DNA from: Symbiodinium natans
Lineage: Eukaryota > Sar > Dinophyceae > Suessiales > Symbiodiniaceae
Length of the DNA: 35,000 bases
Reading direction: 5' to 3'
NCBI GenBank assembly: GCA_905221605.1
Contig: CAJNDS010002013.1
Location: 587,877 to 622,876, forward strand
The notes under the pieces are model-generated. The model saw nothing but the letters and a program-made list of their open reading frames with translations. It did not search any database and was not told the DNA's origin. Below are positions 20,401 through 27,562 of this stretch, piece by piece (positions within the stretch are counted from its first letter, which is position 1; the number at the start of each line of letters is the position of its first letter). Position numbers and translations under genes: made by a program.

Positions 20401-20979
20401 TATGTAGGTATGAGTATATTAGATTTATCAAAGTTACATATGTATTCATTCTATTATGATGTCTTGAAAAAGAAGTATGAAGACAAGGTAAGGTTAATAT
20501 ACACAGATACAGATAGTTTTGTTACTCATATAGAAACTGAAGACATATATGATGATTTTAATGATATGAAAAAGCATATGGACTTTAGTGGTTATGATAA
20601 AGAACATAAATGTTATGATGCTACTAATAAGAAGGTGCTCGGAAAATTTAAAGATGAAGTAGACGGTAAAATAATAACCAACTTCATAGGATTAAAACCT
20701 AAATCATATGCATTCAAAATATACAAACAAGATAAGGAAGAAAAGAAATCAAAAGGAATAGTAAAGCATAAGGTAAAAAGAGAACTTAATTACAAAAAGT
20801 ATTTAGAAACGCTTGAAGATAACAGATGTGATACAGTAAGTTTTAACAGCATAAGAAGTAAAAACCATCAAATATATTCAATAAATCAGGTAAAGATGGC
20901 ATTATCAAGCTATGATAACAAAAGATATTATTTAGATAAGGTAAACAGTTTACCTTATGGGCACTATTCTATTTCATAG
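17473..20979 (+). CDS. polB: Type-B DNA polymerase with embedded endonuclease VII-like (HNH) module
   Basis: This 1168-residue family-B polymerase (probably protein-primed) replicates the element. Residues 1-270 match the conserved N-terminal region of Polinton/adintovirus polymerases (YDPTRAGKFIELP...KKACINIKN). A C2HC finger follows (C296, C299, H312, C317). Exonuclease motifs are Exo I D352/E354 in YGDFEC, Exo II around N489/D495 (HNLKNYDAHL) and Exo III Y648-D652 (YLKTD). Between Exo I and Exo II sits a recombination endonuclease VII-like zinc/HNH domain (C439, C442, DHCH 457-460, HNKCN 470-474). Polymerase motifs are A with D749 (YLDANNLYG), B with N915/Y919/G920 (LMNNAVYG), C with D1012/D1014 (YTDTDS), and a following KxY-type LKPKSYAFK. 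All catalytic residues are present. The ATG follows an in-frame stop at 17464 by two codons. Three hairpins lie over and after the stop. Confidence 0.95.
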   Translation: MVRQALKSYAIKNKASITDEQSALKSYANSYSITNINLSGFKGLSYLKYQKERLNDYLKKHKSMKVLITVDLVFEKVDEEEEEKHSIISRRYDILNEKDLNDAINNMASDIEITVENKNLNKSGLKIKKVSKITIHYDKYDPTRAGKFIELPEWIAKKKACINIKNDDDFCLKYCILCRFYDIYKKDHPERLFHYAKLLDNESLIKWDGVNFPASNEDIQHFEEINNNTISVNVYTVDNDNNKIRVDKITTIVKPTFHINLLRLDEDNKSHYVYIKDYSRLMGSQTNKKANRMFHCRFCQKGFQKETLLTAHTLKGCMANEVQAIEMPKEKEKMYFQKHYKKLRCPYVIYGDFECLTSLSNEGLKGTYQNHIPSGFMLNVVNSITNEVKPYIYRGEDCMENFCKTMNEIREEIFEKMHTPKDKITSPEAEKDFNKSTKCFICGGSFNNTKEKRKVWDHCHFTGLYRGAAHNKCNLDYCFRYFKIPIFFHNLKNYDAHLIISNLDKLNTKKDDVSVIAQNSEKFVTFCLKQLEFKDSFSFLSSSLDKLVKLTKYENNKKRDNWTNHFTYSKNSEYVKDDYDLDLLTDKGIYPYDYMNDFRKFNETELPPKKEFYSQLAEEDIKDEDYEKAQHIWKHFNIKNLGEYHDLYLKTDVLLLTDVFENFRTKFLEDYGLDPAHYYTLPNFAWDAMLLKTGVTLDLIYDEELYKMVEKGLRGGMCQVSKRRAEANNKYMNEMYDENKPSSYINYLDANNLYGLAMCQKLPYKDIKFVDNFTEEQLNSWNDTNVGFILDVDLEYPKELHDKHIDYPLAPEIMNVEASMLSETQKEIYKKYNHNKEPRDEKTNKLILNVYDKHNYILHIKMLKYYLKQGLKLKKINRAIMFKQKEWLKPWIDFNTNKRKEATSDFEKDMYKLMNNAVYGKTMENVREHINFELVDTPERFQKVVNAPTYKHRHIINENLVGVEKLKETVKLNKPIYVGMSILDLSKLHMYSFYYDVLKKKYEDKVRLIYTDTDSFVTHIETEDIYDDFNDMKKHMDFSGYDKEHKCYDATNKKVLGKFKDEVDGKIITNFIGLKPKSYAFKIYKQDKEEKKSKGIVKHKVKRELNYKKYLETLEDNRCDTVSFNSIRSKNHQIYSINQVKMALSSYDNKRYYLDKVNSLPYGHYSIS

Positions 20980-21008
20980 AATAGCGCGCTCCGATTGCTT
21001 TAGCAATC
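20964..21008 (+). terminator. Two tandem hairpins at the polB stop
   Basis: The first is a perfect 9-bp stem (20964-20972 / 20976-20984, loop TTC) that spans the TAG stop. The second is a 6-bp stem GATTGC/GCAATC with a TTTA loop (20993-21008), in an unusually GC-rich stretch (GCGCGCTCC). This fits a 3'-end processing signal for polB mRNA; a cellular poly(A) signal is not obvious. Confidence 0.55.
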
Positions 21009-21031
21009 TAGGCAACATTATTCAATAGAAT

Positions 21032-21070
21032 AGATTGATTTTATAATTCCTAAAATTATAAAATCAATCT
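21032..21070. terminator. Perfect 17-bp hairpin between convergent genes
   Basis: Arms 21032-21048 and 21054-21070 are fully complementary around the loop CCTAA. It lies between polB (+) and the zinc-finger gene (-) and overlaps the latter's last codons, so one symmetric structure could end both transcripts. Virus-encoded palindromic 3' ends are known from mimiviruses and Sputnik. Confidence 0.65.
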
Positions 21071-21246
21071 TTTAATTGTTTTGATTTCATTTGTTTTTGT
21101 GCTCTACAGAACTTGCAAGAACGAGATTTACAGGAATTCTTATTTACTATAAACATATTGTTTGGAAAATAATTACCACAAGTTTTACACATTATAAATG
21201 TTTCTTCATCTTTGATATTTTTATTTAAATCTATTTCATTCTTCAT
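21064..21246 (-). CDS. Small zinc-ribbon/treble-clef-like protein
   Basis: A 60-residue protein with two CxxC knuckles, C20/C23 (CKTC) and C44/C47 (CKFC), plus an extra C39. They are spaced as in phage and bacterial Cys4 mini-proteins (C..C....P...F......CKSR.C..C). The tail is basic, so nucleic-acid binding is plausible. Its ATG overlaps the end of the upstream ORF (21236-21526) by 11 nt, which suggests co-expression. The specific family is not recognised. Confidence 0.6.
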   Translation of the reverse strand: MKNEIDLNKNIKDEETFIMCKTCGNYFPNNMFIVNKNSCKSRSCKFCRAQKQMKSKQLKD

Positions 21247-21526
21247 TAGAACTATAATATACCTTATCCTTTTTGTTATATTTAATTTTATAATAATCTA
21301 ATGTTGTTTGTTTAGGTTGTAATATTTCTTTGTTATTTAACTTTGTCAAATAAACATTTTTCTTATTCTCATATGTGGCTTCTTTATCGGTGTTAGATTG
21401 CATATATCGCGGTTTAGTGTTCTTTTCTATGTTTTCAATCTTTTCATTAATTTCCTCTAACAACTTCAATATTTCTAAAGTGTTGTCATAACATTTTTCA
21501 TCAAATTCTTCTGTGGTTTTACTCAT
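21236..21526 (-). CDS. Unknown 96-residue protein with N-terminal coiled coil
   Basis: Residues 15-40 form a likely coiled coil (TLEILKLLEEINEKIENIEKN). The rest is polar and Lys/Tyr/Asn-rich. Not recognised. It is the third of four same-strand small genes. No TCTA motif is seen in its upstream gap of 51 nt, so it may be read through from upstream. Confidence 0.55.
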   Translation of the reverse strand: MSKTTEEFDEKCYDNTLEILKLLEEINEKIENIEKNTKPRYMQSNTDKEATYENKKNVYLTKLNNKEILQPKQTTLDYYKIKYNKKDKVYYSSNEE

Positions 21527-21577
21527 ATATGTATATTAAGATAATAAGTTTTTAAATAAAAGTTTTTATAAAAAGTT

Positions 21578-21874
21578 TTAAATATTATTTTTAATATTCA
21601 AGTTCTTAAACCTCTTGTTAGTATCTTTTATGGACGCTTCTATAGTCGGTTTGTTCCATAATATATTTTTTGCCCACATTCCCGCCGTCTCATAATCTTT
21701 CCAGTCTTGATTGACTTTATGTCTTGCTATGTATTTTTCCTTCCTTTCTTCATCTTTATGTTTTGTAAAATCACTGTATCCTTTAGCTCCAAATGATACC
21801 TTCTTCTTACCATCTATAACAGCATCATATTTTTTCTTAGGATTTGATGACTTCTGAATAACAACTTCAGGCAT
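21578..21874 (-). CDS. Conserved small basic protein of giant viruses and PLVs (DUF5754-like)
   Basis: A 98-residue basic protein. The run KKYDAVIDGKKKVSFGAKGYSDFTKH (15-40) and the later ERKEKYIARHK...DWKDYETAGMWAKNILWNKPT...SIKDTNKRF recall a small family common in nucleocytoplasmic large DNA viruses and in virophage/PLV genomes. I associate it with DUF5754, from memory. Its role is unknown; the composition suggests nucleic-acid binding or virion association. It starts 4 nt after the stop of the 131-residue gene. A TCTA lies 19 nt before its ATG, inside the end of that gene. Confidence 0.7.
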   Translation of the reverse strand: MPEVVIQKSSNPKKKYDAVIDGKKKVSFGAKGYSDFTKHKDEERKEKYIARHKVNQDWKDYETAGMWAKNILWNKPTIEASIKDTNKRFKNLNIKNNI

Positions 21875-21878
21875 ATTA

Positions 21879-22274
21879 TTAATCTACTTTAGATTTTATT
21901 GAATTTATAATATTTATATCTTTCTTAATCTCATCAATATCTGTTTCTAATTTCTCAACTCTTTCTTCCAATTCTTCAGGTGTTATTCTGTTATCTTTGT
22001 TATTCCATCCCGTGTCACATATTTCAACTGAACCAATTTGTTTATTTTCTTCAGGCTTAAAAATATCATCCGGTGATTGATGGCGACCATTCCCGCCAAA
22101 TTTCATATTACGCTTGTCAACAACTGTCGTTGTTGTTGTCTTGTCATTTTCTGTTATGGTTTTAGTTTCCTTATGGTATAATTGCTTTTTGCATCTGCAA
22201 GGAATGCACGATATACCTCGTGTATTTATTCTAAAACCTTTTTCTTTATTACTGCCTTCTGTTGTATCGCTCAT
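21879..22274 (-). CDS. Unknown 131-residue protein with C-terminal coiled coil
   Basis: Has a Cys cluster near the N-terminus (CIPCRCKK), a Thr-rich stretch (TTTTTVV), an RHQSPDDIF word and a C-terminal coiled coil (EELEERVEKLETDIDEIKKDI). The word ERVEKLE also occurs in the 69-residue protein at 23287-23496. First gene of the minus-strand quartet, with a TCTA 16 nt upstream. Family not recognised. Confidence 0.6.
   Translation of the reverse strand: MSDTTEGSNKEKGFRINTRGISCIPCRCKKQLYHKETKTITENDKTTTTTVVDKRNMKFGGNGRHQSPDDIFKPEENKQIGSVEICDTGWNNKDNRITPEELEERVEKLETDIDEIKKDINIINSIKSKVD
21890..21893 (-). promoter_or_regulatory. TCTA motif for the DUF5754-like gene
   Basis: TCTA on the minus strand in AT-rich context, 19 nt before the ATG at 21874. 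Confidence 0.4.
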
Positions 22275-22306
22275 ATTATTAACAATTAGATTAAATGGTT
22301 AATAAT
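22275..22306 (-). promoter_or_regulatory. TCTA in the loop of a 9-bp inverted repeat
   Basis: Arms ATTATTAAC / GTTAATAAT (22275-22283 and 22298-22306) surround minus-strand TCTA (22287-22290), 16 nt before the ATG of the 131-residue gene. The rest of this 182-bp divergent spacer (to 22456) has no ORF. Confidence 0.5.
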
Positions 22307-22451
22307 ATGATTTTACAACTTGCGACGATAGGGGTTTCTTCTCCAAAACAAACTAATTCTCTAATTAACACTTGCTTATGAAGTGTAGAATTTGGGGGCG
22401 GTTTTTTTTATTGGCATTAATGCCCTGTCATATGGTTAATAGAAATTTATT

Positions 22452-22455
22452 TCTA
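22452..22455 (+). promoter_or_regulatory. TCTA motif for the packaging ATPase
   Basis: TCTA lies 5 nt before the first ATG (22457) but 14 nt before the second in-frame ATG (22466). The usual spacing in this element (14-23 nt) favours the second start. Confidence 0.45.
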
Positions 22456-22456
22456 A

Positions 22457-23257
22457 ATGTTTATAATGATAACTCCTATAGTTAAACCTGTGAGTGTTAA
22501 AGAATATGATTTTAAACAATCTAAATATGAAATAGCACCACGACTACCATTTAGTCAAATAATTATTGGTCCTTCAGGAAGTGGTAAAGGTATATTACTA
22601 CAATCAATGATATTAGATATTTATCGTGATGTCTTCGCTAGAATTTATATTTGGTCTCCTTCAATTTCAGTTGATAGCAATTGGACACCAGTTAAAAAAT
22701 ACATTCAAGATAATTTAAAGGTTGATTTAGAAAAGGAGAAATGTATGTTTGATGAATATGTTCCTTCAGAATTGGAAGCAGTGATAAAACGACAACATAA
22801 AGTAATAGAATATCAGAAAAAGAATGACCATAACAAATTACATTCAATATTAATAATTGTTGATGACTTCGCTGACAGTAAGGCCTTTTCAAGAAACTCA
22901 CCGCTACTAAATCAATTATATGTTAGAGGTAGACATAATGCAATTAATATTATAACATCAACACAAAAATTTAACGCTTTATCTCCCATAATTCGTGTCA
23001 ATAGTCGTCAGTTATTCTTTTTTAGGTTAAGAAACTACAAAGAAATAGAAACAATGGTGGAAGAATTAAGCGCGGTATTAATTAAGAAATCAAGTGTAGC
23101 AGATACTAAAAACTTACAAGAAGCAAAGAAACTATTATTAGAAGTGTATAATATAGCAACAGAAGAACCATACAGTTTTTTATTTATAAACTTAATGAAA
23201 GGCGATGTTAATGATATGTTTTATAAAAGATTTGATGCTAAACTAGTTATTGATTAA
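22457..23257 (+). CDS. A32/FtsK-HerA-type genome packaging ATPase
   Basis: A 266-residue P-loop ATPase that would pump the viral genome into preformed capsids. Walker A is GPSGSGKG (38-45). Walker B is ILIIVDDFAD with D136/D137, where the second acidic position is Asp. A sensor-like TSTQK follows at 167-171, and RGRHNAINII precedes it, as in poxvirus A32-like and virophage/PLV ATPases. Length is normal for the family. Translation may start at M4 (22466) because of the TCTA spacing. It is the only plus-strand gene among the minus-strand blocks at 21-28 kb, with its own promoter region, and converges on the 69-residue gene. Confidence 0.92.
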   Translation: MFIMITPIVKPVSVKEYDFKQSKYEIAPRLPFSQIIIGPSGSGKGILLQSMILDIYRDVFARIYIWSPSISVDSNWTPVKKYIQDNLKVDLEKEKCMFDEYVPSELEAVIKRQHKVIEYQKKNDHNKLHSILIIVDDFADSKAFSRNSPLLNQLYVRGRHNAINIITSTQKFNALSPIIRVNSRQLFFFRLRNYKEIETMVEELSAVLIKKSSVADTKNLQEAKKLLLEVYNIATEEPYSFLFINLMKGDVNDMFYKRFDAKLVID

Positions 23258-23286
23258 TTATATTATTTTGGTTATAATATTATTAA

Positions 23287-23496
23287 TCATATTAATGAAT
23301 AATTACATAAATTCACTGGTGGTAGTTTATAATATATTTTATCGCTTTTTGTTTCTTCTAGTTTTTCAACTCTTTCAATAACATCTTTTAATGTATTGAA
23401 TAATAATATATCTGTTCTTGTTTTCTCTTCTATATCTAATTCTTTTATTTGTTTCATATTTTCAGTAGCTGTAGTTTTAGAAGTTTTAGAACCCAT
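23287..23496 (-). CDS. Small putative N-myristoylated protein
   Basis: A 69-residue protein starting MGSKTSKT, which fits the N-myristoyltransferase consensus (Gly2, Ser at position 6, Lys after it). A short coiled coil follows (DVIERVEKLEETK). The C-terminus is mildly hydrophobic and ends near YYKLPPVNLCNYSLI. A lipidated small protein next to capsid genes suggests a membrane or virion-entry role, but no family is recognised. Its promoter shows TCTA 18 nt upstream inside an inverted repeat. Confidence 0.55.
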   Translation of the reverse strand: MGSKTSKTTATENMKQIKELDIEEKTRTDILLFNTLKDVIERVEKLEETKSDKIYYKLPPVNLCNYSLI

Positions 23497-23503
23497 TATA
23501 TAA

Positions 23504-23523
23504 TAATATTTAGATAAATATTA
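23504..23523 (-). promoter_or_regulatory. TCTA centred in an 8-bp inverted repeat
   Basis: Arms TAATATTT / AAATATTA (23504-23511 and 23516-23523) flank a 4-nt loop. Minus-strand TCTA covers 23511-23514, 18 nt before the ATG at 23496. The right arm also overlaps the stop codon of the fibre gene. Confidence 0.5.
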
Positions 23524-25815
23524 ATCGCTATCGCTTTTTCCTTTCACTTTGTCCTTCAATTTATTTACTTCCTTCTTCAACTTTTCTACTTCATTTATTG
23601 TTGCTTGTAAAGCACTCCATAAAATCGGTGTAGTAATCGTATAATCAAACTTCAAATATCCATCTTTTCCTTCTTTTACTAAATTTTGCCATTCGTCTGG
23701 CATCTTCTTATATTCCATAAAATCATTAGCAATAAATCCACAACATGATTTACCTTCTAATCTATCATCAACAAAATGATAAGTTTTAGGTTTAATATGT
23801 TTTATTAATTCTACAGCTTTTTTACTATTTAGTTCTTTAATATTTTTCTTTAATCTTTTATCAGATGAAGGAATTAACGATCCTGTATATGAAAGGTCAC
23901 CATAAACATCAACGCCTGTATTTGTTGCATCTAATCTAGATAAATTATTATTACTTAATCGTATAAATCCGTCTGTATCGGGATTATTTATTAATACCCT
24001 TTGACTACCTGAAACATCAGTATGTGTTATTTCCAGATTGCCTAATAAATTTACCTTACCATTAGTTAATTGTATTTCTGGTGTGCTTCCTACAGTTCCA
24101 ATAATAAGATTAATTGCTCTATCTGTATCTCCATTTCTTATATCTAAATCATAGTCGCTTCCGTTTAATGTTTCCTTAATTCCTGATGAATGTTGAAACA
24201 ATATTTCACCCCATACATTTAAGTTTGCTTCCGCTGTTATATTACCAATAGAGTTAAAAGTTAAATTATTTGTTACTGCTCTGTTAAATGTTATTCCGTT
24301 AGTGTCAGTTAGTTGTAATGCTATTGTTGCTGTTGTCGGGTCTGTTGCTCTATTAGCTTGAAACGAGAAATTTATTTCATCGTTTGTTATTAGATTTAAA
24401 GAACTATTAGCGTCAGCTCTTCTATACATTTTGCTATTATTCCATATTAATATTTCATTGTTAAAAGTCGTAGCTCCGTTAAATCTTACAGTATTACTAA
24501 AATTAGAATTACCACCATTCACATTAAGAACATCTACAACTGCATTAGCTCCTATCCCTAACTTATTACATCTTACCGCGTTTGAATTATTCATATTTAA
24601 AAATAACTGTTGCGACGAGTCATTAGTGTTATATGCATCAATACTAAATCCTCTAAATCTTATTTTCCCGCTATTGTTAGCAATCGCTACAACATTACTT
24701 GCGTCTGTTGTTGGCTTGTATATTGTTAATCCTGAATTATTAGAAATATTAAAATTATCAGTTTCATAAAATATGTTATCTTTAAAATATGTAGGTTTGA
24801 AAAGTGTTGTTCCTCCAGTTGTATTATTGCATTCCATATATGTGTTTGTGTCGGTATCATCATTAGTTCCGTTAATTAATCTTATAGCGCTTGTTGTTTC
24901 ATTTATTGATAAATCCATTGATATATTAGATTTTGTAGCATTGACATATCTTTCAATGCTTGTATTGACATTTGTAAATTGAATATCACCATTCACTATT
25001 AAATTACTTGTTAAGTCAATGTTACCACCAACTGTTAAGTTAGTGGTTAAGTTAATGTTACCAACTGATAAGTCATTAGTTATATTAACATTTCCCGATG
25101 GATTTAAATTTAAGTCTACAACGCTGTCGTCACTTGTGGCATTTGATATAATTTTGTTTCCTTTTAAAGTTATATAACTTGTTTGATTTCTGAATACTGC
25201 TACATTTCTGTCTGGTTCTGCTCCGAATTGATTACTGAAAAGCAAGCCTTCTAGTGGTTCTACATTAATTGTTGAATTTTTTAAAGTCAACCCTAAATGT
25301 ATAATAGTTGGTCTTGATAAATCTATTACCGGAAAGAAGCTAGCATTATCTGTGAATAATGATAAATCGGCTTTTAAATTAAGTTTGTTATCAATCTGTG
25401 TATCAGTGTATCCACCACCTCCTGAACCTGCTATTAATATATCTACCTCGCCCTTGTTGTAAAAGTTAGTAGCTAGTAATGTGTTATTTTGATAATTAGT
25501 AGATAAATTTGTGTCTATTTGTGCTGATGTGTAATAATTAGTAAATGTAGCGTCTATTTCTGTTTTATTGTAAAAATTGGTAGCTAGAACTGTGTTAGTT
25601 TGATAATTGTTAGTTAAATCTGTGTTAATAGCATTAATATTATTAAAGTTTTGTAATTGTTTTGTATTTAAGATGGCTATTTCATCTGTGTTTGCAGTTA
25701 TTTGAGCATTGTTTCCTACCTCATCCTTTTTAGCATATATTAGCGACAAATCAGTTCCACCTATTATAATATTATCTGCTGTTAATGTGTTTGTATTATT
25801 TAGTGTCAAAGGCAT
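23521..25815 (-). CDS. Fibre/spike protein with self-cleaving S74 chaperone domain
   Basis: This 764-residue protein resembles phage tail fibres and is probably a trimeric receptor-binding spike. Residues 69-90 and 105-126 are near-identical fibre repeats (NYQxNTxLATNFYNKxEID). A Gly-rich hinge (about 130-135) follows. Residues 243-282 are short beta-repeats (NINLTTNLTVGGNIDLTSNL), and the middle is Asn/Thr-rich beta structure. From about 650 comes an intramolecular chaperone (peptidase S74) domain beginning SSDKRLKKNI, with the Ser-Asp cleavage dyad at S651-D652. It continues through FIANDFMEY to a C-terminal coiled coil (about 735-757). In this family the chaperone trimerises, drives folding, then cleaves itself off before the conserved Ser. 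The gene directly follows the major capsid gene, 43 nt away, on the same strand. Confidence 0.85.
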   Translation of the reverse strand: MPLTLNNTNTLTADNIIIGGTDLSLIYAKKDEVGNNAQITANTDEIAILNTKQLQNFNNINAINTDLTNNYQTNTVLATNFYNKTEIDATFTNYYTSAQIDTNLSTNYQNNTLLATNFYNKGEVDILIAGSGGGGYTDTQIDNKLNLKADLSLFTDNASFFPVIDLSRPTIIHLGLTLKNSTINVEPLEGLLFSNQFGAEPDRNVAVFRNQTSYITLKGNKIISNATSDDSVVDLNLNPSGNVNITNDLSVGNINLTTNLTVGGNIDLTSNLIVNGDIQFTNVNTSIERYVNATKSNISMDLSINETTSAIRLINGTNDDTDTNTYMECNNTTGGTTLFKPTYFKDNIFYETDNFNISNNSGLTIYKPTTDASNVVAIANNSGKIRFRGFSIDAYNTNDSSQQLFLNMNNSNAVRCNKLGIGANAVVDVLNVNGGNSNFSNTVRFNGATTFNNEILIWNNSKMYRRADANSSLNLITNDEINFSFQANRATDPTTATIALQLTDTNGITFNRAVTNNLTFNSIGNITAEANLNVWGEILFQHSSGIKETLNGSDYDLDIRNGDTDRAINLIIGTVGSTPEIQLTNGKVNLLGNLEITHTDVSGSQRVLINNPDTDGFIRLSNNNLSRLDATNTGVDVYGDLSYTGSLIPSSDKRLKKNIKELNSKKAVELIKHIKPKTYHFVDDRLEGKSCCGFIANDFMEYKKMPDEWQNLVKEGKDGYLKFDYTITTPILWSALQATINEVEKLKKEVNKLKDKVKGKSDSD

Positions 25816-25820
25816 TAGTT

Positions 25821-25856
25821 AATATTAATAAAATAGATAATTATTTTATTAATATT
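25821..25856 (-). promoter_or_regulatory. 14-bp hairpin with TCTA between MCP and fibre genes
   Basis: Perfect arms 25821-25834 and 25843-25856 (AATATTAATAAAAT and complement) with an 8-nt loop. Minus-strand TCTA spans 25834-25837, 22 nt before the fibre ATG. Placed between the MCP stop and the fibre start, it could both end the MCP mRNA and position fibre transcription. Confidence 0.6.
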
Positions 25857-25858
25857 AT

Positions 25859-27292
25859 TTAATCATACACTTTAAGTCCCAAATCTTTTATTTCAAGTAT
25901 CTGTTCTGAAAGCATAGTTATATAAATGTTTTCTGGCATGTCAAGAGTTGGAATTGATGTTCCTACTGGTTTAATCTTGACTAACATCTGTTGTCCTGCT
26001 CTTGTATTAATTCCTGTATAGCTACTATCTGGCACTTTTTCAAAAGAAAAGGCAAAGATAAATTGACGGTCTCTATAATGTCTAAAACTTACACTCATTG
26101 AATGTTGATGAAACATAGGTAAATTAAGTGTCTTTCTTAAATGATAAAAGCATTCGGTCATTGAACGACATGGATATTCTGGATACAATTTAGAACCTAA
26201 TTGAATTTGAAATTCTAAATCTTTATCTTCACTATAAATACCATCAACTGCTTCGTCAGATGTTTGCATCGGATGGTAAAATCTACAAAATTCTTTATCA
26301 CAATATTCAAATCCTTCACTTGGGTCTCCTGATTTATAAAAAGTAATAAACGATGCTACTAATTTAGAAACAGAGCGAATAACTGGAATGCTTATATTAT
26401 CTGTATTAGATATAGTTTGACTTTGTGTAATATATGTTGTATAAGTAATTGGTAATCCTTTTCCTTCTAGTAAATGTTTTACATATTCATTATTTAAATT
26501 ATTGTCAAGGGTGCAGACATCACAAACAACTCTAGCATTATTTATTTCCCATTGAATACTGGTATTTCTAATATTTGCTCCCGCTTCTCCCGCGGGGTTT
26601 ACATCATGAACAAAACGATTACCGACATCATCATTAAGTTGAAAATTTCTATAATCAATGATACAATCCGTAGCATTTGTTACTAGTTCCAATTCAATTG
26701 TTAAATTTCCCATGTATTTTAGTGGCAAATACTTAAACTGACTGAATAAACCACATAATGGTTTAAATCCAACTGTCATTTTATCCCTAAAACCTTGAAG
26801 GGTAAAACCGTTTACTTCATGTGATAGTTCTGTTCCAACTTTATTAACTAATGTTTTAACCTCATCGTCATAACGCTGTCCGCTTCCTTCATTTGCTTCA
26901 TCTTTTCTTGCACCTTGAGACATCATTTTAGAGAACATATGATGAACACGGTTATAATTGTCAAAGTCTTCTACAACCTGATTTCCTGCTATAATTCTCA
27001 TTCTTCTAAAGAAACAATAAGGAGGAGACAATGGACGGACTTTATTATCAAAAGCACCAATATCAAGATTTTTTAATGTAAAGAAAATTCTGACACTTTG
27101 AGGGTCTAACCAACTATTATCTTCTCCATTTAAACTAAATTTTAAAACACGATTACCGCTATCACTTTTGTAAATATTACTTCCAGAAGGCCAGAATGAC
27201 ACGCTTCTTCTATCAGTAATATAAGAACTACCTTTATTCAATTTAAAGCTTAAATTATCAATAAGAATATCTTCAGGACTGAATGTTTCCAT
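25859..27292 (-). CDS. MCP: Double-jelly-roll major capsid protein
   Basis: This 477-residue protein is the likely hexon of an icosahedral capsid. It has the features of Polinton-like/adintovirus MCPs: an N-terminal segment with SVSFWPSGSNIY, an early strand SWLDPQSVRIFFTLKN (60-75), the FFRRMRIIAGNQVVEDFDNYNR element (94-115), and the widely conserved KPLCGLFSQ-KYLPLKYMGNLTIELEL stretch (177-203). A second jelly roll is expected from about 240 onward, including SFRHYRDRQFIFAFSFEK. Length is typical. It lies between the small basic gene and the fibre gene; TCTA is 21 nt upstream of its ATG. No frameshifts, so it could be functional. Confidence 0.9.
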   Translation of the reverse strand: METFSPEDILIDNLSFKLNKGSSYITDRRSVSFWPSGSNIYKSDSGNRVLKFSLNGEDNSWLDPQSVRIFFTLKNLDIGAFDNKVRPLSPPYCFFRRMRIIAGNQVVEDFDNYNRVHHMFSKMMSQGARKDEANEGSGQRYDDEVKTLVNKVGTELSHEVNGFTLQGFRDKMTVGFKPLCGLFSQFKYLPLKYMGNLTIELELVTNATDCIIDYRNFQLNDDVGNRFVHDVNPAGEAGANIRNTSIQWEINNARVVCDVCTLDNNLNNEYVKHLLEGKGLPITYTTYITQSQTISNTDNISIPVIRSVSKLVASFITFYKSGDPSEGFEYCDKEFCRFYHPMQTSDEAVDGIYSEDKDLEFQIQLGSKLYPEYPCRSMTECFYHLRKTLNLPMFHQHSMSVSFRHYRDRQFIFAFSFEKVPDSSYTGINTRAGQQMLVKIKPVGTSIPTLDMPENIYITMLSEQILEIKDLGLKVYD

Positions 27293-27309
27293 AATTATAT
27301 ATTCAAGAC

Positions 27310-27313
27310 TAGA
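27310..27313 (-). promoter_or_regulatory. TCTA motif for the MCP gene
   Basis: Minus-strand TCTA within TATCTAGTC, 21 nt before the MCP ATG, next to AT-rich sequence (27314-27336). Confidence 0.5.
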
Positions 27314-27336
27314 TAATTAATATTTTAAAATATATT

Positions 27337-27543
27337 TTAATCAAATATATTAAACTTAAACTTAATATTATTTTCATTATTTTTCTTTCCTTTCTTTGTG
27401 TTTATAGTCTCCTTCATTTGCATTTCTCCTCCCTCCGAAGCGTCAACTAATTTTCTTATTTCTTCATAACTGTTATGTTTAAACTTTTTATCAGGCTTTG
27501 GTTTTTCCATTTTTTCATAACTACTAGATTTATAACCAAACAT
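27337..27543 (-). CDS. Small Lys-rich protein upstream of MCP
   Basis: A 68-residue, very basic protein (Lys runs at 12-22 and 50-58) ending in IKFKFNIFD. Not recognised. Its position immediately before MCP and its basic composition suggest a virion core or cement role like adenoviral small core proteins, but no homology is visible. TCTA lies 17 nt upstream. Confidence 0.5.
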   Translation of the reverse strand: MFGYKSSSYEKMEKPKPDKKFKHNSYEEIRKLVDASEGGEMQMKETINTKKGKKNNENNIKFKFNIFD

Positions 27544-27556
27544 TATTAATATTATT

Positions 27557-27560
27557 TAGA
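27557..27560 (-). promoter_or_regulatory. TCTA motif for the 68-residue gene
   Basis: Minus-strand TCTA in AAATCTAAATAA, 17 nt before the ATG; only 3 nt from the stop of the lipase-like gene. Confidence 0.45.
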
Positions 27561-27562
27561 TT

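Noticed and set aside
24431-24982. Hydrophobic plus-strand frames opposite the fibre gene
   Set aside because: Antisense to the well-supported fibre protein; Leu/Val-rich appearance is a complement effect of its Asn/Thr codons.
25868-25878. ACTTAAAG on the minus strand in the last MCP codons
   Set aside because: It lies about 60 nt from the next start, outside the 29-35 nt window of the other copies, and is explained by coding sequence.
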